Assembly: GCA_964585635.1 (NCBI GenBank)
Contig: CAZPEV010000089.1
Coordinates: 1-12,810, forward strand
DNA from: CAZPEV01 sp964585635
Lineage (GTDB): Bacteria; Zixibacteria; MSB-5A5; GN15; JAAZOE01
Length of the DNA stretch: 12,810 nucleotides
Direction of reading: 5' to 3'
In this document: positions 1 through 6,411 of the stretch, in pieces
Position numbering within the stretch: position 1 is the stretch's first letter
How the letters are laid out: each line of letters starts with the position of its first letter
The notes under the pieces: generated by a model
Told to the model about the DNA's origin: nothing
What the model saw: the letters and a program-made list of their open reading frames with translations, nothing else
The model's database searches: none
Position numbers and translations under genes: made by a program

Positions 1-42
1 CCGGGGGTGGAGATCTCGGTTGATATATTCGGGCAACAGTAA
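1..42 (+). CDS. possible 3' end of an upstream gene (partial)
   Basis: Frame 1 is open from the first base to a TAA at 40-42 and reads PGVEISVDIFGQQ-stop. It is only 13 codons, so chance is a real alternative. The alternating hydrophobic pattern would suit a terminal beta strand, and about 100 nt separate it from the next start, which fits the end of a co-directional gene. No family can be named. Confidence 0.3.
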   Translation, partial: PGVEISVDIFGQQ

Positions 43-144
43 TCTGAGGCCCGATACTTAACCCGGTCAGGTCGGCTGACACCACGCCGCACCTCATTGT
101 CTGCCGATCCTGCAAGCCGAATCGTTTTGGAGGAGAACACAATC

Positions 145-1149
145 ATGAAATGGCTGTTATTGCTCTTTCTGACTATTTCTTTGGCTTGTCCGCTTTCTGC
201 GGGCACAGTGACTGATTATGACGGTAATGTGTATCAAACCGTGATAATTGGTACGCAGGAGTGGATGGCGGAAAATCTGAAGGTAACCCATTACTGTAAT
301 GGCGATTCCATACCCAATGTAACTGATGCCGCGACATGGGTGGGCCTTACCACCGGAGCTTACTGCAACTGGAACAACGACATAAATAATGTTGCCACTT
401 ATGGGAGACTCTATAACTGGTATGCTGTATCTGACAGCCGTAATATAGCGCCCGCTGGTTGGCATGTAGCAAGTGATGTTGAGTGGAAACAACTGGAGAT
501 GACTCTTGGCATGAGCCAGGCCCAAGCAGATTCCATCGGCTGGCGTGGTACTACTGAAGGCGGCAAGCTAAAAGAAGCTGGCACAACACATTGGAGCACT
601 CCCAATACAGGTGCTACGAACGAGAGCAGCTTCTCCGCGTTGCCGGGCGGTTACCGCTACCTCGGCGATGGATCCTACGACTATGTGGGTTACTCCGCCT
701 ACTTCTGGTCCTCTACGGAGTACGTTAGTGGCACCGCCTGGAACCGAAGGCTGAGTTACTACTATTCAGACCTCAGCCGTGACGGCTACTATAAGGGTTT
801 CGGTTTCTCGGTTCGCTGTGTCAATGATATCCCTGTCGACATAGATGAACACGGAGGCGCGGCGCATCCCGACGCATTCAATCTCTCGCAGAATTACCCC
901 AACCCGTTCAATCCGGTAACGACGATTGAGTACAGCATCCCGACCCGATCTAGTGTGACGATTGAGATCTTCAATGTACTCGGCCAAAGAGTGCGGACGC
1001 TGGTGAACGAATCCAAATCGGCGGGATCGTATCGAATTGAATGGACCGGAGCCGACGATGCCGGCAAGTCGGTGCCGACTGGCATGTATCTATATCGCTT
1101 CCAAGCCGGTGAAGTGGTTCAAACGAAGAAGATGCTACTGCTGAAGTAG
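145..1149 (+). CDS. secreted FISUMP-domain protein with C-terminal type IX-like sorting domain
   Basis: This predicted 334-residue exported protein has three parts. Residues 1-19 are a signal peptide (MKWLLLLFLTISLACPLSAG). Residues about 21-226 match the Fibrobacter succinogenes major paralogous (FISUMP) domain, with GNVYQTVIIGTQEWMAENLK, GRLYNWYAV, PAGWHVASDVEW, FSALPGGYRY, YFWSSTEY and a closing FSVRCVND. Residues about 245-334 form a C-terminal sorting/FlgD-like Ig domain with NYPNPFNPVTTIEYSIP, IEIFNVLGQRVRTL and PTGMYLYRFQAG. ATG 145 is chosen because GGAGGAG at 129-135 lies 9 nt upstream and the signal peptide begins there; a TTG at 97 would add 16 unrelated residues. In known systems such tails direct export through the type IX machinery and are cleaved at the surface. 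The function of FISUMP domains is poorly known, with surface or carbohydrate-associated roles suspected. The gene stands alone and is followed by a hairpin terminator. Confidence 0.9.
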   Translation: MKWLLLLFLTISLACPLSAGTVTDYDGNVYQTVIIGTQEWMAENLKVTHYCNGDSIPNVTDAATWVGLTTGAYCNWNNDINNVATYGRLYNWYAVSDSRNIAPAGWHVASDVEWKQLEMTLGMSQAQADSIGWRGTTEGGKLKEAGTTHWSTPNTGATNESSFSALPGGYRYLGDGSYDYVGYSAYFWSSTEYVSGTAWNRRLSYYYSDLSRDGYYKGFGFSVRCVNDIPVDIDEHGGAAHPDAFNLSQNYPNPFNPVTTIEYSIPTRSSVTIEIFNVLGQRVRTLVNESKSAGSYRIEWTGADDAGKSVPTGMYLYRFQAGEVVQTKKMLLLK

Positions 1150-1168
1150 GTCTTCGAAATTAAAGGTC

Positions 1169-1195
1169 AGGGGCCGGTCGATTCGGTCGGCCCTT
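1169..1195 (+). terminator. hairpin terminator after the FISUMP gene
   Basis: Bases 1169-1179 pair with 1185-1195 around a 5-nt loop (GATTC). The 11-bp stem has a solid GGGCCG/CGGCCC core and three G-T wobbles. It starts 20 nt after the stop codon. The following bases (CGTCTTCGG) are only weakly T-rich, so termination strength is uncertain. Confidence 0.55.
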
Positions 1196-1248
1196 CGTCT
1201 TCGGCCTCAAATGCTATCAATTCTGTCGATCCGTTTCCCCATACTCAA

Positions 1249-1348
1249 TTGCCTTCCATCGACTTCCGTCGATCACTGCATGGTGTAATCGAATAGGGAA
1301 CTGGAAACGCACAAAAGTTTGGGGAGAGTGAGGCTGGAGCCGCCATCG
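1249..1348. repeat. 100-nt dispersed repeat, copy A
   Basis: This aligns without gaps to 12071-12170, with 73 of 100 bases identical by hand count. The last 30 bases are best conserved (TTTGGGGAGAGTGAGG then GCCGCCATCG), as are the first 20 (CTTCCATCG then CTTCCG). In this copy ATCGAC-TTCC-GTCGAT (about 1258-1273) is a perfect 6-bp hairpin. Both copies lie 100-135 nt downstream of a gene for a secreted protein. Read on the minus strand, both are open in two frames, so it could also be a relic of a coding sequence. Confidence 0.6.
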
Positions 1349-1520
1349 CAACCTATTGATAATCATATTGTTACGTAAGTCGCAAGGTGTCACAACATCA
1401 CTCTCTACGCTTTATATTCTTCATCCCAATCATCAACAAGACCCATTGAGCATAAGCTCCAAAGACTCGTTGGGAACAGGTCAACACGGTTAGAGGAAGA
1501 AGTCTTTTATGAGGAATTCT

Positions 1521-1549
1521 TGACCTTCCCCCCGAAAACTGGTCCAGTT
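1521..1549. repeat. IS3-like terminal inverted-repeat relic or palindromic operator
   Basis: TGACCTTCCCCCCGAAAACT at 1521-1540, continuing GGTCCA, has the look of IS3-family ends (TGA, then a C run, then AAAACTGG). No matching opposite end and no transposase reading frame are visible. Within it AACTGG-T-CCAGTT (1537-1549) is a perfect 6+1+6 palindrome, which could instead be a protein-binding site. Both readings are inference from pattern. Confidence 0.25.
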
Positions 1550-1754
1550 GAAACCTCGAAATTGGGGTTATATTATTTTGCTCCCCATCTTTGATCCAGT
1601 TGATGCATATCACAATTTTGATAATAATGCCGATGATAATGGTAAACCAAGAACATACCGTGACTGAATCGACCCGCAGATGGTCAAGTCATGGCAGCAG
1701 ATAATAGGGAGTGAAGAGTTTCGTGTTAACTTGGCTTTTCAAGAGGAGAAGGTT

Positions 1755-2153
1755 GTGAACAAGGTTGTGGTACGGTTCGCCGACGGTAGAATAGTCAAAG
1801 GCACGACAGCCGATTTCGTCCCGGCAAAAGATCTCTTTCATCTAAACTTGGTGACCGATACTGCGGGTGCGAAGCCTATAGAAATCAACAAGAGCGACTT
1901 GAAGGCGCTGATCTTTGTAAAGGATTTCAAGGGAGATTCGCAGCATATCGAATCGAATGCATTTGATCCATCACGTCCACCGGCCGGGCGCAAGATTCGT
2001 GTGGAGTTTGAGGACGGCGAAATCTTGGTGGGAACTACGACAGGCTATCAGCCTGGACGGCCCGGTTTTTTCGTCATGCCTGCGGATTTAAGCTCGAACA
2101 TGGAGCGCTGCTACGTAGTCACAGCAGCAACAAGGAAAGTCAGTTTTATATGA
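1755..2153 (+). CDS. small protein with duplicated RFxDGxIxxGTT (DUF6982-like) domain
   Basis: The predicted protein is 132 residues, soluble, with no signal peptide or membrane segment. It contains two related halves. The first starts at the N terminus with NKVVVRFADGRIVKGTTADF and FHLNLV; the second, from about residue 74, has KIRVEFEDGEILVGTTTGYQ, GRPGFFVMPAD and ERCYVVTAATRKVSFI. This pattern is what I know as the DUF6982-type domain, seen in small bacterial proteins sometimes found with PilZ domains; the biochemical role is unknown. GTG 1755 is preferred because AGGAG at 1744-1748 sits 6 nt upstream and the domain begins exactly there. An in-frame ATG at 1680 would add 25 residues but has no ribosome binding site. 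It faces the kdp operon tail-to-tail and has no obvious operon partner. Confidence 0.75.
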   Translation: MNKVVVRFADGRIVKGTTADFVPAKDLFHLNLVTDTAGAKPIEINKSDLKALIFVKDFKGDSQHIESNAFDPSRPPAGRKIRVEFEDGEILVGTTTGYQPGRPGFFVMPADLSSNMERCYVVTAATRKVSFI

Positions 2154-2210
2154 AGGGGCGATGTTTGCAACTTATACGCGAGAGATCACGCCATACTTTG
2201 GATGTAATAT

Positions 2211-2239
2211 TATTGCAGGGAAATAGGCCAACGTACTGT
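2211..2239. repeat. short dispersed repeat (AAAYAGGCC-AACGTA type), copy 1
   Basis: TATTGCAGGG-AAATAGGCC-AACGTA resembles 12461-12487 (TATTAGTGGG-CG-AAACAGGCCC-AACGTA). The alignment needs small gaps (2 and 1 nt), so this is the weakest of the three repeat families. Both copies lie in gene-poor DNA near other repeats. Confidence 0.35.
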
Positions 2240-2251
2240 ATAGGATCGGGC

Positions 2252-2452
2252 TTACACCTTTCTAATATCCCAGTTGCGGAAAGCGTCTCGTCGACCTCGC
2301 CATGAATCGTAAGTCGTTGCCCCCACAAATGATTGTTGGCCCATGTATTCTCGACCAAAGCGTATGATCCCCGGAAATATCCTTCGCTTCACTTCTAAAT
2401 CCCAGTGATGGAGCAAGATCATAGGGTTGGGAGATCCCTGTTTGCTATGCAT
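2252..2452 (-). pseudogene. minus-strand reading frame overlapping the kdpE stop; doubtful small gene or relic
   Basis: A 66-codon frame starts at an ATG (2452) overlapping the last codons of kdpE (TTGATGCATAG) and ends at 2252. The N-terminal part resembles nothing I know. The C-terminal part, SWRGRRDAFRNWDIRKV, is encoded by a 33-nt sequence repeated at 10659-10691, where the same frame reads WRALRDAFRNWII. A translationally coupled seventh gene is possible, but the lack of a familiar family and the repeat content make a relic more likely. Confidence 0.25.
2271..2303. repeat. 33-nt dispersed repeat (WRxxRDAFRNW), copy 1
   Basis: CAGTTGCGGAAAGCGTCTCG and the next 13 bases match 10659-10691 at 29 of 33 positions, same orientation, no gaps. 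On the minus strand both copies can be read as WR-x-x-RDAFRNW. The two copies flank the kdp operon, one just past its 3' end and one upstream of its 5' end. Confidence 0.6.
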
Positions 2453-3134
2453 CAAGAATCTTGAGCCGATACCCTACGCCCGGTTCAGTCAGTATCAATT
2501 CGGGTTGTGAGGGGTCCCTTTCCAATTTTTTTCGAAGCTGGCCTACATACACCCGCAGGTACTGGGTCTGTTCCACCGCATTCGGCCCCCAGACGTCTTT
2601 GAGCAACTGCCTCTGCGTGACAACTTTTCCCGCATGCAATACCAAAATCTTTAATATCTCATATTCGGTAGCGGTTAGTTTCACCTCTTTGCCACGAATC
2701 CGCACCTCTCTGTCAGAGAGATCAACCTCAAGCTCACCGCTGCGGAATATCGGTTCAGCGGGTGCAGGTTGCGTATGCCGAATTGCCACTCGGATTCGCG
2801 CCTGGAGTTCGGCCGTGCTGAATGGTTTAGTGAGATAGTCATCGGCCCCGGCATCGAGCAGCGCCACCTTGTCGGTGTCGGAATCTTTCACGGTCAGCAC
2901 GATCACCGGCACCGTCGACCACTCCCGCAACCGTTTCAGAACAACCAGGCCATCGAGATCGGGAAGCCCCAGATCGAGCACGATCAGGTCGGGTCGATGC
3001 GTGGCGGCCATGACCAGTCCCTCCTGCCCGGACGATGCCTCCAGGAATGTGTGTCCATCGGCTTCAAGGATGATCTTGAGGAACCGGCGGATGGCGGCCT
3101 CATCGTCAACGACCAGAATCCGAAGGCCATTCAT
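2445..3134 (-). CDS. kdpE: KdpE, response regulator of the kdp operon
   Basis: This 229-residue OmpR/PhoB-type regulator is the output partner of KdpD. The receiver domain covers residues about 4-118, with acidic pair D10-D11, phospho-acceptor D54 in LIVLDLGLP, T81 in VIVLTVKD and K103 in YLTKPFS. A winged-helix DNA-binding domain covers residues about 128-227 (LTATEYEILKILVLHAGKVV, YLRVYVGQLRKKLE, TEPGVGYRLK). In characterised systems phosphorylated KdpE activates the kdp promoter under K+ limitation or osmotic stress. The ATG overlaps the TAA stop of kdpD by one base (TAATG), so translation is probably coupled and the kinase/regulator ratio fixed. It is the last gene of the operon; no clear terminator follows. 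Length and motifs are normal for the family. Confidence 0.97.
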   Translation of the reverse strand: MNGLRILVVDDEAAIRRFLKIILEADGHTFLEASSGQEGLVMAATHRPDLIVLDLGLPDLDGLVVLKRLREWSTVPVIVLTVKDSDTDKVALLDAGADDYLTKPFSTAELQARIRVAIRHTQPAPAEPIFRSGELEVDLSDREVRIRGKEVKLTATEYEILKILVLHAGKVVTQRQLLKDVWGPNAVEQTQYLRVYVGQLRKKLERDPSQPELILTEPGVGYRLKILDA

Positions 3135-5821
3135 TATTCACCCGACTCCCTGGGAACACCCGGCTGCGGCTTGATCGGCAGGCGAATGGCGAATGACACT
3201 CCCCCGCCCGGTCGATTGTTCGCCGTTATCGTGCCTTCATGAGCCTCAATGATGGCCTTGGTAATGGCCAATCCGATACCGGTACCACCGGCGGAAGTCC
3301 CTGGAACCCGATAAAACTTGTCGAAGAGATGCGGCAGGGAATCGGCGGGAATGCCGGGACCGCGATCCGAGATGCTCAAGGCGATGCCCTCGTCATCGGC
3401 ATGTGCCTCGATTTCGATAGTCGCGCCAAGCGGTGTATAGGCCGCGGCGTTGACCAGGAGGTTGGACAACGCCTGTTCAAACATACCGAAATCGACAAAG
3501 ATCAACGGAAATGTCTCCGGAACCCTGGTCACTACCTGGCGATCGGCCAGAATGCCGCGATGTTCGCCTAACGCATGGGCGATCAGGTCATTAGTATCAT
3601 GCCAATCCCGTTTCAGGCTCAATATCCCGGAACTCAGGCGCGACATGTCGAGCAAATTGGTAACCACTCGGTTCAGCCGTTCGGCGTTACCGGTCAATTC
3701 CCTTAACAACTGGGCGCGGCTTTCTGGATTGGCAATAATGCCGTCATCTTGAAGGGCCGAGGCTGACCCAATGATGGCCGTCAGCGGCGTGCGAATCTCA
3801 TGGGAGATGGAATTGAGGATCGTCTGATAGAGTCGCTCCGATTCCGCCAGGCGCTCGGCCTCCCGCGACCGTTCTTGAAGCAGTTCCCGTTCCATGGAAA
3901 TGGCCAACTGCCTGGCGACAGTCGAGAGAAGGTTCTCCTCTTCTTGCAGCAGGCGCCGACGAGTTCCCGGATGATAAGCCAGTATCCCAACCGTCTCGGC
4001 AGTTCCTATGAGGGGAATGTACAATCCGGCTGCCGAGGGAAGAGTATCGGTTGACCACCCTGCAGCCTGTCCATGCTCAAACGCCCATTGCGCCACTGCC
4101 CATTCTTTGTCGTCGGTGCACCACCGCCGGGAAGGAAAGGTCAATCGCTCCAGCCCCTTGTCCTGAGTCGAGGGGACAACAGAGCATTCTCCATTGAGAA
4201 CGGTTCCAAGTTTTTCGGCCACCTCGGACATGAACACTTTCTTGTCACGGCCGGCGGCCATCAATCGGACAATATCATATAGAATGCGAGTGCGTTCTTC
4301 ACGAAGGCGCAGCATTCCTTCTCGTCTCCGAATGCGATAGGTCAGCGTCCCGGTGGTGGCGGCGGCCAATAGGTAGGCGATGCACATGGCGATATCATCG
4401 GGCGCCGAGATTCGAAAAGTCCAAAACGGGGGGATAAAGATATAATCCCAAATCAGGGCACTCAGGACCGCCGCCACCAGGATGGGGCCCACCGATACAA
4501 ACAGTCCCAATACAAGAATCATGAGCAGAAATATGAATCCGACGGCGCGGTAGCCTACCAAAGGCAGCAAAGATCCGTTTAAAAGCGTTAGCAGGATAAT
4601 GGTGCCCAAAACGACGCCATAGGGCATCATCATGGACTTGTTTCCAATATTGTTATGGCGTGGTTTCTTTGACGGTTGTTTGGTCTCCTGCCGCAACACA
4701 TGAACGTCATAATCGCCGCTTTCTCTGACCAATCGATCCAGGACTGTCCCGCCCCGAAACGCATCCTGGAACCATCGCCGCGACGGGCGGCCGATTACGA
4801 GCTGAGTAACGCCCCGCTGATGCGCAATTCGGTTCAGGGCGTTGGCAATATCGACATCAGCCGTGGAAACAATTTCGCCTCCCAGCTCCCTGACCAGCGA
4901 CAGATTCCTCCCCAAGACGGCCCGATCCTTATCCGACAGCACCAAACCGGTATCGACATGAACCCCGATCCAGGGGGCGCCGAGCCCATACGCCAGCCGC
5001 CGCACGGCGCGGATAAGCCCTTCCGAAAACGGACTGTGACTCACGCCCACCATCAATCGTTCAGTCGTCTTCCAGGTCGTATTGGAGGTCTTGATGGTCA
5101 TCATGCCATGCAGTTCATCGTCGACCTTTTCGGCCGTCAGACGCAGGGCGATCTCCCGCAAGGCAGTGAGACGATCTTCCTTGAAGAAATTCCGGGCGGC
5201 CATTTCCGCCATATCTCCGAGATAGACTTTGCCTTCGTCCAACCTTCTCAAAAGCTCAGCGGGGGTGATATCGATCAGAATAATCTGGGACGCCCGCTCG
5301 AGGATGGAATCGGGCACAGTTTCACGAACCTTGGTTCCTGTGATCACCTCCACCGATTCCTTGCGACTTTCGAAGTGCTGAACGTTAATGGTGGCGTACA
5401 CATTGATGCCGGCATCCAGCAGTTCGACGACATCATGCCATCTCTTTGGATGACGCGAACCAGGGATATTGGTGTGCGCCAACTCATCGACCAAGACCAA
5501 GCATGGCCGGCGCGCTAAAATGGCGTCAATATCCATCTCTTCAAATGTCGTTTCTCGATAGGTCAGCTTCCTTCTGGGGATGACCGGCAAGCCGGTCAGA
5601 AGAGCTTCGGTCTCAGTGCGGCCATGCGTGTCGACGGTCCCGATAACGACGTTCACGCCCTCAGCAAGACGATCCTGAGCGGCCCTCAACATGGCGTAGG
5701 TCTTCCCTACTCCTGCGGCCATGCCGAGGAAAATCCGCAGTTGGGCTGAGCCCGATCTGGTTCGATCCTTTTGGATCGCGGCCAGAAGCTCATCCGGGTC
5801 TGGACGGATCGGTTCGGACAT
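3134..5821 (-). CDS. kdpD: KdpD, osmosensitive K+ sensor histidine kinase
   Basis: This 895-residue sensor is full length (E. coli KdpD is 894). The N-terminal KdpD domain carries Walker A GMAAGVGKT (33-41) and a Walker-B-like CLVLVDELAHTN (107-118). A universal-stress-protein-like domain follows at about 253-376 (ERLMVGVSHSPFSEGLIRAV). Four membrane helices lie at about 400-495, and a GAF-like linker at about 510-645. The kinase core has phospho-acceptor H674 in SISHEIRTPL, N box with N791 (NLLVNAAAYTP), G1 DRGPGIP (819-825) and G2 GGTGIGLAI (845-853). It autophosphorylates and controls KdpE; in some bacteria the USP domain binds c-di-AMP, but that cannot be judged here. The ATG overlaps the kdpC stop by one base (TAATG), and its stop overlaps the kdpE start the same way. 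No motif is missing. Confidence 0.97.
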   Translation of the reverse strand: MSEPIRPDPDELLAAIQKDRTRSGSAQLRIFLGMAAGVGKTYAMLRAAQDRLAEGVNVVIGTVDTHGRTETEALLTGLPVIPRRKLTYRETTFEEMDIDAILARRPCLVLVDELAHTNIPGSRHPKRWHDVVELLDAGINVYATINVQHFESRKESVEVITGTKVRETVPDSILERASQIILIDITPAELLRRLDEGKVYLGDMAEMAARNFFKEDRLTALREIALRLTAEKVDDELHGMMTIKTSNTTWKTTERLMVGVSHSPFSEGLIRAVRRLAYGLGAPWIGVHVDTGLVLSDKDRAVLGRNLSLVRELGGEIVSTADVDIANALNRIAHQRGVTQLVIGRPSRRWFQDAFRGGTVLDRLVRESGDYDVHVLRQETKQPSKKPRHNNIGNKSMMMPYGVVLGTIILLTLLNGSLLPLVGYRAVGFIFLLMILVLGLFVSVGPILVAAVLSALIWDYIFIPPFWTFRISAPDDIAMCIAYLLAAATTGTLTYRIRRREGMLRLREERTRILYDIVRLMAAGRDKKVFMSEVAEKLGTVLNGECSVVPSTQDKGLERLTFPSRRWCTDDKEWAVAQWAFEHGQAAGWSTDTLPSAAGLYIPLIGTAETVGILAYHPGTRRRLLQEEENLLSTVARQLAISMERELLQERSREAERLAESERLYQTILNSISHEIRTPLTAIIGSASALQDDGIIANPESRAQLLRELTGNAERLNRVVTNLLDMSRLSSGILSLKRDWHDTNDLIAHALGEHRGILADRQVVTRVPETFPLIFVDFGMFEQALSNLLVNAAAYTPLGATIEIEAHADDEGIALSISDRGPGIPADSLPHLFDKFYRVPGTSAGGTGIGLAITKAIIEAHEGTITANNRPGGGVSFAIRLPIKPQPGVPRESGE

Positions 5822-6399
5822 TATTTCCCGTTCTCCGTCAGAGAATCCAACGCCAGGTTCAACTGGAGCACGTTGACACGAGGCTCGCCAAGCAGGCCGA
5901 AGTCAGGGGCCTCGATATGCTTTCCAATGAGAACAAAGATATCGGTTTTAGTCCTCCCGTCAAGATTTCGAGCCTTGATAATCCGCTCGACCTGGTACTG
6001 CGCCGCGGCGGGGGTGATATGCGGATCAAGGCCGCTGGCCGATGCGAAGAGCAAATCAAGCGGAACCTCCGTGTTTGTCCCATTGGCAACCTGAAGATGC
6101 TCACGTCTCCCTGCGATTACATCTTTGAGGTCCTTGCTGGTCGGCCCCAAATTGCTTCCTCGGGACGGCATCGCGTTATAATTCGTGGCGGAAGGACGCG
6201 GCCAAAAATATTTCGGATCGGAAAAGCCCTGCCCGATCAACTTCGACCCAATCGGTCTGCCGTCGATCGAAATGATGCTCCCGCCGGCCTGACGCGGAAA
6301 GAGCAGTTGGGTCGCGCCAGTCACGAGCAGAGGATACACAATGCCCGTAAGAAGCGTCATGAAAAGAAAAATCCTGAAAGCAGTCCGCACAGGTTTCAT
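5821..6399 (-). CDS. kdpC: KdpC, K+-transporting ATPase subunit C
   Basis: This 192-residue single-pass membrane subunit of the Kdp complex has one N-terminal helix at about 9-32 (IFLFMTLLTGIVYPLLVTGA) and a periplasmic domain. Family motifs are GQGFSDPKYFWPRPSAT (56-72), SRGSNLGPTS (79-88) and LFASASGLDPHITPAAAQYQ (117-136). KdpC is thought to stabilise the complex and help K+ enter the KdpA filter. It begins 12 nt after kdpB stops and ends in TAA overlapping the kdpD ATG. The length is close to the E. coli protein (190). The start is fixed by the membrane helix and the MKP beginning; no other start fits the spacing. Confidence 0.96.
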   Translation of the reverse strand: MKPVRTAFRIFLFMTLLTGIVYPLLVTGATQLLFPRQAGGSIISIDGRPIGSKLIGQGFSDPKYFWPRPSATNYNAMPSRGSNLGPTSKDLKDVIAGRREHLQVANGTNTEVPLDLLFASASGLDPHITPAAAQYQVERIIKARNLDGRTKTDIFVLIGKHIEAPDFGLLGEPRVNVLQLNLALDSLTENGK

Positions 6400-6411
6400 T
6401 GCTTCACCTCG

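Larger units (their letters stand above)
1196..1754. other. gene-poor stretch between the FISUMP gene and the RFxDG-domain gene
   Basis: I see no convincing gene here. The stretch holds a 100-nt dispersed repeat (1249-1348), an IS3-like terminal sequence with a perfect palindrome (1521-1549), and an AT-rich leader to the next gene. A 71-codon minus-strand frame at 1398-1613 lacks a good ribosome binding site and any recognisable motif. Confidence 0.6.
2154..2444. other. gene-poor stretch between two convergent genes
   Basis: This separates the convergent RFxDG-domain gene and kdpE. No clear terminator hairpin is visible for either. It holds two repeat copies (2211-2239 and 2271-2303), and a minus-strand reading frame runs on from the kdpE stop. 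Confidence 0.55.

Noticed and set aside
1398..1613. 71-codon minus-strand frame
   Set aside because: No ribosome binding site, no recognisable motif, and it runs across the IS3-like sequence.
4676..5518. 280-codon plus-strand frame
   Set aside because: It lies wholly antisense to kdpD, whose domains and motifs are unmistakable; the product is rich in His, Gln, Pro and Gly with no recognisable motif.
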